Shown here: positions 8,697-17,709 of the stretch, piece by piece
How the letters are laid out: each line of letters starts with the position of its first letter
Numbering within the stretch: position 1 is the stretch's first letter
DNA from: Zarea fungicola
Taxonomy: Eukaryota > Ascomycota > Sordariomycetes > Hypocreales > Cordycipitaceae
NCBI GenBank assembly: GCA_900169235.1
Contig: FWCC01000574.1
Coordinates: forward strand, 1 to 21,395
DNA length: 21,395 nucleotides
Reading direction: 5' to 3'
Program-made: the position numbers and the translations under genes
Notes under the pieces: generated by a model
What the model was told of the DNA's origin: nothing
Seen by the model: the letters and a program-made list of their open reading frames with translations, nothing else
Database searches by the model: none

Positions 8697-10589
8697 AAAG
8701 TATTGAGTTTGGTCTATGCAAGAAGGCAAATGTATACATGCATATATATATGGGTGTAAACGATATAAAAATAGGAGAAGCAAAATTTGGAATTAGAATG
8801 CGTTTCTAATAACGTTTCGCCATTGTTTAATTAGAAGCTTGTTGATATTTCCGAGACAAGAGACCCTCGATCGCTGGAGTCATAATAGTCCGAGGATTCA
8901 AATCCGAAGGTCGAAATAGACTCCTTTGACTAGCTAATCAGTTATTGTTTTGAAGGGAAGATGAAATCCACAAACCGAGTCAGATAATAAAACGCTACCA
9001 TATCCAGGAATGTCTAAATGAGTATACTGTTCCGATTAGCCTATTGTCTCGATGCTTTGGAAACATAAGTGGCAGTGATCTTGTCTCACACATTGAGAGT
9101 CTGGGCCAGGCTTGGCCGGTTTCCTGCGAAGTTGCTCGCGAATGGATATAAAAGAATAGTACAGAAACATAACAAGACACATGAAGAACTAAGATAATTG
9201 GTCAATTTGCGAAAGGGAAAAGGAAATGAGCAACATTGCCTCAACACCAGTTGGCTTTGACACAATTTAAGCTGCTTGCATTGAAACGCATACTTTTTTT
9301 TTTTTTTTTTGGTGCATGATTCCGCACAGACAAGTCCACTACTGAGAGCCGGTTACCCGATCCAGCTCAATTGCAGGCTACACCCTCTTGAGAGTGGCAC
9401 TAACCCATGCTGGTACAGTGTAGCTTTCAAGAGTTTTCTTCTTGAACGAGTGGCCGAGCTTGTTATTCAATCCAACCATAGAACAGCTTTCAATTTGCTT
9501 CAGCGTGAGGGCTAGCGTCAACCATGGCGGGCCAGCGGGGGAAATATCCCGCCGCTAGAGCAATTATGTGGACATTAGCGCCATTTAATCTCCATGCAGT
9601 CCAATATTTTTATGGTGCAGTAATATAGGAGACTCAGGTTGGATGTTACAAGTTGAAATAGCCCTCGACTTCTGGGATACGATTGCGCCAGACCCGCTTT
9701 CCTTGCCGAGGATTGCTAGAAATATCTTTGCAGTGGGAATGAGCAAGCCGGTCGGTGACAGTCATATTGCGTACGGTTTTATGTGTTGATGTGAAGCGGA
9801 AGGTATGAGCCGCTAGCATGAGGAAAATCTTGAATCCTTTGGCCAAATACGAAGAGGCCATGCAATGATTGCAGAAATGGGCTTTTTTTTTGGCGGCGGA
9901 GCTAAAAAGCTGAACTGGCATTTTAGAATGTAAGCAATAAGCAACCTTGGCGCATCAGAGACCGTCCGCCGTCCATGTTTCGATGCATCGTTTTAAAATT
10001 CTACAGCAGTAGCTGACAAGACGCACTCTCTACTGTGCCGAATTGGATATAATGATGCAGGTATTCCTGAAGTCCGCGCTGTAATTTGATCGACGTATGT
10101 CGTCAATATCGCCTTTGATTTTCGTTGTGTCGCGCAGACTGGGATGCATAGTCCTGCCTTTCAACATCTTGGAATTGAATCTTTTCTTATTTCTAACTGC
10201 CAATGAGAATATTTTCTGTCGTAGGTCTAGGAAACATGAAGGGAACACGGACGGCCCATACACCTGTTGAAATTGGCAAAACGGCATTGTGTACGTCAAA
10301 GGCAGTGTGTGGTTTCTGTCCTGTCGCCAAACAGCGTGACAGTAATGCGCTTGTGGTAGAACCACAGAATAACTGAGCGTGGCAACGCAGCCTTCGATTT
10401 TCTGAGCATGTAAAATTAATCCGCTAATCTTATCCATGAAGCCGCATTTGACATGACCGCTTTATTCACGTCATTTAAAGCAGCCACCTGCATGGCTCTG
10501 CTAACCCCCCCGAAGTACTACAGTTGCAGTGTTAGGCTACTCGGAATTGGTGTTATGTTGTAGAAATTCGCCATGAGGAGTCACCATGC
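8697..10589. other. 1.9 kb gene-poor region
   Basis: The largest gap in the element. Its start is presumably the 3' UTR of the hydrophilic protein gene, with a short TA-rich run near 8740. Other visible items are: GGATTCAAATCC at about 8895, which looks like a tRNA T-loop but lacks a proper stem and an A box; TATAAAAG at about 9148 with no clear gene behind it; a T17 run at about 9294-9310; and a short GC hairpin near 9530. The frames 9646-9921 and 10030-10437 on the minus strand are open but encode nothing recognisable. No transposase relic was recognised. Confidence 0.45.
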
Positions 10590-10599
10590 CGTCATGACG
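10590..10599. promoter_or_regulatory. Palindromic CGTCATGACG upstream of the SDR gene
   Basis: A perfect 10-bp palindrome made of two inverted CRE half-sites (CGTCA/TGACG), 175-185 bp before the SDR start. A further CACGTCAT is at 10467-10474. This suggests a bZIP dimer site; binding is inferred. Confidence 0.35.
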
Positions 10600-10773
10600 A
10601 AGAGCTGGAGCCAGCCAGTTTTCGGAATTCTTGCGAGACAAGGTCCTTTGTGGCCGCTCACTGTTGCTGGTATCTGGACCTACATAAGTTGACACGAAAC
10701 CCATCATCTCTTATACTCACATAAATTGAGATGCACTCATAATTTAATTCATATACTATTCAAATCAATAACA

Positions 10774-11756
10774 ATGGAGACTGCAAAGGAAGCTCTTCAG
10801 AACATTGCCAGCCGATCCAGAAAGGAGCCAACCCAGCAAAGCAAGCCAGGTATCGAGGGCGATATGCCGAACAAGCCGACCAAGGTGCATCTCCAAAGCG
10901 GGGACTCTAACGAGAAGTCAGCATCCTACGCAGCCAGCGGTAAACTCAAGGGTAAAAATGCCGTGATCACTGGAGGTGATTCCGGGATCGGCCGCTCTGT
11001 GGCAATACTATTTGCAATGGAAGGTGCGAAAGTCGCTATTGTTTACCTGCCCGTAGAGGAGCAAGACGCACAGCACACCAAGGCTCAGGTGGAAAAGAAT
11101 GGCGGAGAGATTTTGCTCTTAGCAAGCGACCTGAGCCATGCCATCAATTGCAAGGATGTGGCCGAAAGAATTGTTACAACAATGGGCAAGGTCGACATTC
11201 TTGTGAATAATGCGGCTACGCGCAACCAAGAAGGTAGCATAAGTGATGTCAGCGAGTAAGCCAAGAGCCTCTAATGCAACAAGGGGAGTTTTATGTTATT
11301 GACAAATATACCAGAGATCAATGGCTGTCGACTTTCCGTGTCAACATTGATTCGTATTTCCACCTAACAAAGGCGCTACTGCCTCATATGGCAAATGGAG
11401 GCTCCATTATCAACAGTGCCTCGGTGGACTCGTACATTGGTGTTCCTAGCCGCATCGACTACGCGACAAGCAAAGGTGCCGTCGTGGCTTTCACCCGCGC
11501 GCTGTCCAACGACGTTGTTAAGAAGGGCCTGCGAGTCAATGCTGTAGCAGCAGGGCCAACCTTGACTCCGCTCATGGCCTCAGGCGTGGATAAAGAAGGC
11601 CAGCAGGGGCATGGCTTGGGTAACTGGACAGCAATGGGCCGCATCGGACAGCCAGTGGAAGTGGCAACGAGTTATGTCTTCCTGGCCTCCTCCGATAGCC
11701 AATTCATGAGCGGGCAGACGCTGCACCCCAATGGAGGTATTGTAGTAAACGGATAG
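10774..11756 (+). CDS. Short-chain dehydrogenase/reductase of the YghA/general-stress type
   Basis: A classical-fold SDR that reduces a carbonyl or oxidises an alcohol with NAD(P)H; the substrate is unknown. Exons 10774-11255 and 11315-11756 give 307 aa. The 59-nt intron (GTAAGC..CCAG) joins 'SDVSE' to 'DQWLSTFRVNI', as the family requires. Residues 66-73 are the TGGDSGIG cofactor loop, followed by NNAA, Asn171, Ser197, Tyr210 and Lys214 (YATSK), a complete catalytic tetrad. The roughly 55-residue N-terminal extension with PTKVHLQSGD and 'Y.ASGKLKGK' is typical of the bacterial YghA/YdaD/YhxC stress subgroup, also common in fungi. The ATG at 10774 (ACAATGG) is preferred to the in-frame upstream one at 10726, which would add an atypical hydrophobic stretch. 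It is likely cytosolic. Confidence 0.93.
11256..11314 (+). other. Intron of the SDR gene
   Basis: 59 nt, donor GTAAGC, acceptor ACCAG, possible branch ATTGAC at 11298-11303. Nearer AG dinucleotides (11283, 11288) give the wrong phase, so the acceptor at 11314 is the only one that restores the family sequence. Confidence 0.85.
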
Positions 11757-12268
11757 GCTGACTGAGCAGCGCTCTGCCCAGCTTCCTGCACGGGCTTTCA
11801 ACCAGGAAGCCATATGCACTGGGGATTACAAGCACCGCAAGCTAGCTCCAGTTTAAATTCATCACTATTTAATCACTATTCGATCGCGATTTGCTTACAG
11901 AGTATTCGGTACTGTCTAAAAATAAGTACTAATTGATATGAATGCCTTACAAGTGGCAACAAGTTTTGTAGCGACTAATCTTCACCGTAATATTGGCGGT
12001 CATTAATGGCTGTGCCATGAGTGAGGCCTGTTCGTCTATTCTCCAATATTTATTTCTTTAGAAGAAAGCTTAGCTTCCAACAATAAACAATTGAGGAGTG
12101 CGCCATCCCTTCGCAGCGGCGGGTTGGCACATTGTTACTCCTGTGACTGCAGACTGTCGGGCGTCATCGTAGCGTCATCCACGAAAGCTAACACGGCCGT
12201 GGCTAGACAAGAGAAACCGGAGCTTCTCTTCGCATCAACAAGACAGTTCTATATTAATTACTAGTAAT
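11757..12268. promoter_or_regulatory. Upstream region of the molybdenum enzyme with a repeated GCGTCATC
   Basis: 512 bp without a gene. GCGTCATC occurs twice (12161-12168 and 12172-12179), 90-108 bp before the start codon, each with a CRE half-site. No convincing TATA box at a useful distance and no clear nitrate-activator or double GATA site was seen, so nitrate-type control is not supported by motifs. Confidence 0.4.
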
Positions 12269-15200
12269 ATGGCCACTTGTCGCAAAGAACCGAGTATACA
12301 ATCACGAAACTCTATTGACGATGTCTGGGGCCCGAGGACGCCATACCTGGAAGATTGGCCTGTGAGGCTAGATATGGCTGCCGATGAGGAGCCGCAGAAG
12401 TGGGTGCAGAGTGCATGTGTGCTATGCAGGTATGTCTTTTCAAAACAGAACTATTTTTCAAACGAGAGTAATTCGAGAACTGATCGCTGGACAGCAACGG
12501 ATGCGGCATGGACATTGGCGTAAAGGATGGCAAGGTAGTCGGTGTTCGTGGCCGAGCTGCTGACCGCGTGAACAAGGGAAGACTGGGTCCCAAAGGCCTT
12601 CACAGGTATACAGACAATTAGAGTCTCTATGATTGCCTATAGCGCTTCTGACGTTTAATTTATAGCTGGAAAGCTCTTCACAGCAAGGACAGACTCACCC
12701 ATCCACTTATCCGGCGCCACGGAAAACTAGAGAAGGCGACATGGGATGAGGCGATGAACCTTATTGTTAAGAAGGCCAAGGAGTTGTTGGAAACACTTAC
12801 AGCGCATAGTGTTGCATTTTACACTAGCGGCCAGCTATTTTTGGAAGAATACTACGCATTGGCTCTCATTGGCAAAGCCGGGCTGCAAACCCTTCACATG
12901 TATATGTCACGATTTCTCTCTATGTTGAAGTTAGCAATAATTAATTATGCTATTAGGGACGGTAATACGCGCTTGTGTACTGCGACGGCCGCTGCGTCGA
13001 TGAGAGAATCATTCGGCTCCGATGGACAGCCTGGATCTTATAGGGACATTGACACCACGGACTGTATAATGCTTGTGGGCCATAACATGGCTGCAACACA
13101 AACAGTACTTTGGTCTCGGATTCTTGACCGTATACACGGGCCTAGTCCTCCGAAAATAATTGTGATTGACCCTCGCTATTCAGAAACGGCGAGCAAGGCG
13201 ACAGTGCATCTCACCCCACGAGTGGGTACTAACTTGGCTCTGCTCAATGGTATTCAGCACCTAATGTTTACGAATGGATACATTGACAAACATTTCGTTA
13301 AGAAGCATGTAGTCGGTTTGGAGTCTCTGCAGGCAGTGGTATCAGAATATTCTCCAGAAAAAGTTGAAGAGATCACAGGGGTGTCAGCAGCAACTCTCCA
13401 AGAAGTCGCGGCAATTCTGGGTTCAACTCCCACACTACTGTCCACCGCTTTGCAAGGCGTATATCAGTCAAATCAGGCAACAGCAAGCGCATGCCAGATT
13501 AACAATATCCATCTACTTCGCGGCCTAATTGGAAAACCGGGGAGCGGCATCTTACAGATGAATGGGCAACCCACTGCGCAGAATAACCGGGAAGTTGGCT
13601 GCGACGGCGAGTTCCCTGGTTTCCGAAATCACCAAAATCCAAAGCATTTTGAGGAGTTGGCAAAGCTGTGGAATATGGATAAAATACGAATTCCGCACTG
13701 GAATGAACCAACGCATATTGAGAATATGCTGAAGTACATGAAAGCTGGAAGCATTCGAATGGTCTGGATCAGCGGTACAAATCCTCTCGTGAGCCTGCCA
13801 AATCTGCCAGCTATGAGAGACATTTTTACGCAACCAGAGCTTTTTGTGATATGTCAGGATGTTTTCATGACGGAGACAGCTAGCGTGGCCGACGTTGTCC
13901 TGCCTGCTGCACAGTGGGGAGAAAAGACAGGCTGTTTCACAAATGCTGATCGAACTGTGCACATTTCGCTGAAAGCGGTTGAGCCTCCGGGGGAGGCTCG
14001 ATCAGACCTTCTGATTTTTCTCGACTTCGCTCGTAGAATGGGGTTCAAAGACAAAGACGGACAAGATTTACTACCCTGGACAGAGCCAGAGCAGGTTTTC
14101 GAAGCCTGGAAACGCATATCGGCTGGGCGACCGTGTGATTATACTGGTCTATCATATGATTTGTTAACAGGAGGATCTGGTATTCAGTGGCCATGTAACG
14201 AGGCGAATCCCCACGGAAAAGAGAGGCTTTTCGATGACGGCGTCTTCTTCACTGACATGGATGTGTGCGAAAGCTTTGGCCATGACTTGGAAACCGGCGC
14301 GCCGTTTTCTGCAGACTACTACAGGAAACTTAACCCTGCGGGACGTGCGATTCTGAAGGCATGCCACTACTTAAAAGGCTATGAGGAGCCCGACGATGAT
14401 TATCCATTCCGGTTGTCGACGGGTCGCAACGTCTATCAATTTCACACGAGAACGAAAACGGGCAGGACTGCTCTGCAAAAAGCCTGCCCAGAACCTCATA
14501 TTCAGCTGTCCAACAAGGATGCCAAAGATCTCAACCTTGAAACTGGAGACATGGTAATGGTCAGGTCACGGCGTGGCGAAGTTGAACTGCAAGTAGAAGT
14601 TGGCAAAATTGCGACCGGCCAAGTTTTTATTCCTTTTCATTTTGGTTACTGGGATGCTGAAGATGGGAGGGCTCGGGCGGCGAATGAGCTCACAACTAGT
14701 TCGTTTACTATCCTCCCACACACCCGCAGTAACGTGCTGACAATACATTTAGGTGAATGGGATCTAATCTCAAAACAGCCGACGTTTAAATCGGGGGCAG
14801 TTGCTATAACTAAACTCGGTTACAAAACGCAAGAACCCGGTAGCAAAGGCACTGTCACGGTCAAGGAAGCGCAAACTGCCGCTGTTAAGTCGACAGCCAG
14901 TACTGATGCAGAAACGACCACTGCCACACGTAATGACTTGGTAAATCGCCGTCGCCATCTCGAGAGCTGGCTTGGGGATACACACGAGTGCATTGAACTG
15001 CTTGATAACACATTTAAATTTCTCCTTCCGAGAGTAGCATCTGATTCGGACGCCCAGCTCGGGATACGCTCACTGCATATCATTTGCGGTCGTATCCGTG
15101 AACGCCTGAAGCCTCAGATTGAGAAGTTCGGAGAGAAGGTTCAAGGCAGGCCTGTGAATGCTGTCCATGCTTTACATAAATCGCTCTTTAACCACACTGA

Positions 15201-15435
15201 AACTGGCGAGGGGCTTTTGAACATCCTAGCCATGTTGCGGGCGCTGCATGTATTCGCAGCACATATCCAGGCCTGTCTGACGGCCCTGGTTCCGGTGAGC
15301 CAAGCGCTATGGGATGAAGAATTTTTTGAGGCGGCAAAGTTTGCGAATACGGAAATGGAAAGAATTCAAGATTGGATCAAGTTTCAGCTCCAGGTTCGCG
15401 CGCCGCAAACGTTGTTAGTGCCAGCTTTAAAGTAG
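12269..15435 (+). CDS. Bacterial-type molybdopterin oxidoreductase (Nas/Nap nitrate-reductase-like), with C-terminal helical domain
   Basis: A Mo-bisMGD oxidoreductase of the DMSO-reductase superfamily. Exons 12269-12429, 12495-12605, 12666-12899 and 12957-15435 give 994 aa. The N-terminal iron-sulfur motif is Cys50-x2-Cys53-x3-Cys57 (SACVLCSNGCG), but Gly85 replaces the usual fourth Cys (GRLGPKG instead of GRLCxKG). Cys176 in NTRLCTATAA sits where NapA/NasA have the Mo-ligand Cys (compare NSRLCMxSA). Then come the bis-MGD contacts (VGHNMAATQ, GTNPLVSLP, TNADRTVH) and the dinucleotide-binding barrel (about 651-770, STGRNVYQFHTRTKTGR..FHFGYWD). Residues about 835-990 are an additional four-helix segment with several His. 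There is no twin-arginine or other signal, so it should be cytosolic. The clade resembles actinobacterial 'molybdopterin oxidoreductases' as I remember them. The substrate is unproven; nitrate is a guess and formate cannot be excluded. MobA and MoeA follow directly. Confidence 0.93.
12430..12494 (+). other. Intron 1 of the molybdenum enzyme gene
   Basis: 65 nt, GTATGT..ACAG. It splits the iron-sulfur motif between Cys53 and Cys57 (AG|C = Ser54), and removing it gives SACVLCSNGCG. A CTGAT near 12480 may be the branch point. Confidence 0.9.
12606..12665 (+). other. Intron 2 of the molybdenum enzyme gene
   Basis: 60 nt, GTATAC..TATAG, branch CTGAC at about 12648. Splicing joins GRLGPKGLH to SWKALHSKDRLTHPLI, the expected order. 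Confidence 0.9.
12900..12956 (+). other. Intron 3 of the molybdenum enzyme gene (57 nt, frame-neutral)
   Basis: Donor GTATAT, acceptor TTAG. The stretch is 19 codons with no stop, so it reads through as coding. Removing it gives LHM-DGNTRLC, the continuous family sequence; retaining it inserts a 19-residue hydrophobic peptide seven residues before the Mo-ligand Cys176. Splicing is therefore inferred from homology and splice signals, not from a frame break. Confidence 0.8.
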
Positions 15436-15683
15436 GAGCTGGTAGCATGCTCTGTATTACAATGCAAGCTTCACGCATAACGCGAAGCACTGTTCTCAAT
15501 GAATTTTTCTCATATGGCCTATGGTATTTAGCAATTTCATTGCCCTCTAGCGACGGTTATCTCATTTTATATGACGCAATGATTACGTCGGGGGGTTACC
15601 AGAGCTCACAATCCAATGTTCCGGAATTCAACCCCATCAAGCAACACAAACTTGGACCTACTAGAATCAATTCTATCGAAAAA
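15436..15683 (+). promoter_or_regulatory. Short spacer upstream of mobA with bZIP-like sites
   Basis: 248 bp between the molybdenum enzyme and mobA, genes on the same strand. It is open in the mobA frame, but that reading overlaps the previous gene and is not similar to MobA. TGACGCAAT (from 15572) and TTACGTCG (15583-15590) lie about 95-110 bp before the ATG and resemble ATF/C-EBP composite sites. Confidence 0.35.
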
Positions 15684-16316
15684 ATGGTCTACGAGCTTAT
15701 AAATTTGAAGCCTCTTATTCTGGCTGGCGGAAGAGCCACCAGGATGGGTGAGCCAAAGCATATGATGCAAACGCCAGATGGCTCGAGTCTGCTCCAGCGC
15801 ACTTTCGACCTCATGAGTGATGTTTTCCAACAGACATCCACAGTCTACGTATCCATAGCACAAGACTCAGTGCTTGGCTCTTTCATGACTGACAATATGG
15901 CATCAGCTAGACTCATATTTGATGAAGAAGAAAACACTACAGTGCGATCCGCTGGCCCAGCTTCTGGTCTGTTGTCTGCCTACCACATGGATCCTACAGC
16001 CATTTGGCTGGTGGTCGGGTGCGACTATCCACTTCTGACCACTCATGCGCTGGATTGTCTTCGGCAGGCATACGAGCCGCCAATAACATGCTTCCAGAAT
16101 TCCGATGGGTTTTTTGAGCCGCTTGTTGGGATATGGTCCCCCCCAGCACTTCACGCGCTGGAGGATGAAGTTGTGACTGGGAAAGGAAGTCTCACTGCTG
16201 CTATCAAGAGGTGTGATGGCAACACCGTCTCGGCCCCTGATGGTTGTGAGCACTGGCTTTTTAATGTAAACAATCAAGAGGAGTGGCACCGCGCCCTGGA
16301 GCTTTTGAAAGCTTAA
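15684..16316 (+). CDS. mobA: Molybdenum cofactor guanylyltransferase MobA
   Basis: Transfers GMP from GTP to molybdenum-molybdopterin to form the MGD cofactor, in the cytosol. 210 aa, single exon, the usual bacterial MobA length. The nucleotide-binding signature LAGGRATRMGEPK (residues 13-25, Lys25 included) is intact. VGCDYPLL carries Asp114, the Mg-binding position of the canonical PCDxPxL. FEPLVGIW matches the 'EPL(F)ALY' segment, and FNVNNQEEW matches the C-terminal 'F.NINTPEDL'. The ATG at 15684 (AAAAATGG) is chosen because the signature starts ten residues later; the longer open frame from 15372 overlaps the preceding gene. Known eukaryotic Mo enzymes do not need MobA, so its place right behind a bis-MGD-type enzyme says what it is for. 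CobA/MocA-like relatives are possible, but the neighbour argues for MobA. Confidence 0.9.
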   Translation: MVYELINLKPLILAGGRATRMGEPKHMMQTPDGSSLLQRTFDLMSDVFQQTSTVYVSIAQDSVLGSFMTDNMASARLIFDEEENTTVRSAGPASGLLSAYHMDPTAIWLVVGCDYPLLTTHALDCLRQAYEPPITCFQNSDGFFEPLVGIWSPPALHALEDEVVTGKGSLTAAIKRCDGNTVSAPDGCEHWLFNVNNQEEWHRALELLKA

Positions 16317-16356
16317 GTGAATCAGTTTCAGAATTAATCTTGCCGATGTCTTTATT
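16317..16356. other. 40-bp convergent gap between mobA and moeA
   Basis: The stop codons of mobA (+) and moeA (-) are only 40 bp apart. AATAAA on the minus strand (plus TTTATT 16351-16356) directly follows the moeA stop codon, a possible polyadenylation signal. The two transcripts must overlap at their 3' ends unless cleavage is extremely tight. Confidence 0.6.
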
Positions 16357-17709
16357 CTATGACACCATTGGTGTGAGAGGGTAGCACTCGACCATCTCAC
16401 CGTTCAAAAGACTGCAGCTAGGATAAATATGTACCCAGCAATTCGCCGATATAAATGGCTCTAGCTTTGCGGAAGAAATTTCGGCACACACTTCTACGAC
16501 GTTACGACCGCCAGTGGTAGATGTAAGACGGCCTAGCAGAAAGCAGTCGTTCAGCTTTCTAGATGAGAAAATGGTATTACACCGGTACATCTCCTGGTGT
16601 CGGCATTCTTTGTCTTGCCGCGTAGCTTCTGCTATGACTGGTCGCTCTGGGTCTCTCAGTTGGATTTGGCGCAGGAATGGGACAAGCAAAAATCGGAAGC
16701 AAGCTGCTGAAGCGCCAGGATTGCCCGGTAAACCAAAGAACGCGACTGGGTCTGCGCTCCGATTTGAGGGCAAAGATGCAAACAGCACAGGATGCCCAGG
16801 CCGAATATCAACACCATGAAACAAAATGTCCGCTCCACAGCTTATCAAGGCGGGCCGAACAAAGTCAAATTTTCCGGCAGAGACAGCACCGGTCGTGACT
16901 AACACATCAAAGTCACCTGTTTCGGCAGCCTTTTTGATCTCTCGCGTCAGATCTTCCTGTCTATCATCCAAGTAGCCCAGGAACACCGGGTCGGCATCAA
17001 AGTCCCGACAAAGAGCCATCAAATACGGGCCATTGATATCTGTCCGCGCATTGGACGCATCAGAAACAAACTCATTGCCCGTGGACCAGATTCCAACCCT
17101 GGGCCTCGCAACAACGGATATAGTTTCGACCCCGGCAGATAAGAGTGGCAGTAAATGCGGCGACAAGATTCGCTGACCAGCGAGAATAAGGGGCTGACCT
17201 ATTGCCAGGTCACTCCCCTTCACGCGGCGGTGCGCGCCAGGAGGGACGGCATGCGTAATGGCAATGATTTTTGTGGCTTGACCAGTATTCGATTCAACAG
17301 ATGAAGAGACTGACACACGCTCAACTGGAACACAGGCGTCCAGCTCCATCCATTCGTCATCTCCCTCCGGAAACTGTCCACCCGTCATCATCTCCAGGCA
17401 AATTCTTCTGCTCTTCCAAGGCGCCCCAGCGCATTTCGACGGCTTATGTCCTGGAACGATTGTATCAATGACGGTAAATATTGCGGGAGAATCGGGCGTC
17501 GCGTTGCTCGTTGCCGAAGAACAGATGAGAAAGCCGTCCATGGCAGAGGTGCTGTGCACAGGTGTAGCTCGAGGGCTTAGATATGGCGTAGCAGAAATTC
17601 TCCCAACCGCGTCAATCACAGGGACATTTTCTAAAGGAGTCGTCGGCGGTGTTGCGCTGGAGGGGGTTTTCTTTAATAACCCGAGCGCGTCCAAGAAGGA
17701 AATTGTCAT
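16357..17709 (-). CDS. moeA: MoeA-like molybdopterin molybdenumtransferase
   Basis: Inserts molybdate into adenylylated molybdopterin. 450 aa, single exon, from ATG at 17709 (A at -3); the open frame extends upstream only to a TTG at 17772, not a normal fungal start. It shows SAMDG (55-59, Asp58 at the catalytic position), then the MoCF-like fold with STGNEF, DINGPYL, TTGAVSAGKFDFV, HGVDIRPGHP and FGLPGNPGASAACF, and a C-terminal domain IV-like tail. Two small departures from the textbook: the Ala in TTGAVS where Gly is usual, and His in PGHP instead of PGKP. The usual fungal enzyme (CnxE) is fused to a MogA-type adenylyltransferase domain; none is present here, so it would need host MogA activity to supply adenylylated substrate. 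It converges on mobA and diverges from the malic enzyme. Confidence 0.9.
   Translation of the reverse strand: MTISFLDALGLLKKTPSSATPPTTPLENVPVIDAVGRISATPYLSPRATPVHSTSAMDGFLICSSATSNATPDSPAIFTVIDTIVPGHKPSKCAGAPWKSRRICLEMMTGGQFPEGDDEWMELDACVPVERVSVSSSVESNTGQATKIIAITHAVPPGAHRRVKGSDLAIGQPLILAGQRILSPHLLPLLSAGVETISVVARPRVGIWSTGNEFVSDASNARTDINGPYLMALCRDFDADPVFLGYLDDRQEDLTREIKKAAETGDFDVLVTTGAVSAGKFDFVRPALISCGADILFHGVDIRPGHPVLFASLPSNRSADPVAFFGLPGNPGASAACFRFLLVPFLRQIQLRDPERPVIAEATRQDKECRHQEMYRCNTIFSSRKLNDCFLLGRLTSTTGGRNVVEVCAEISSAKLEPFISANCWVHIYPSCSLLNGEMVECYPLTPMVS

Noticed and set aside
8880..8915. tRNA-like T-loop (GGATTCAAATCC)
   Set aside because: The flanking bases do not form a T stem, no A box or acceptor stem is found upstream, and the sequence is better seen as a 5-bp hairpin.
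10030..10437. 135-codon minus-strand frame as a gene
   Set aside because: Random-looking composition, no recognisable motif, and no promoter features; a frame of this length can occur by chance in 2 kb.
10726..10773. Upstream ATG of the SDR gene
   Set aside because: It would add a hydrophobic stretch unlike the family; the ATG at 10774 has the better initiation context.
15372..15683. N-terminal extension of MobA or a fusion with the molybdenum enzyme
   Set aside because: The frame runs over the end of the previous gene in a different phase, the peptide is not MobA-like, and ATG 15684 gives the standard MobA length.
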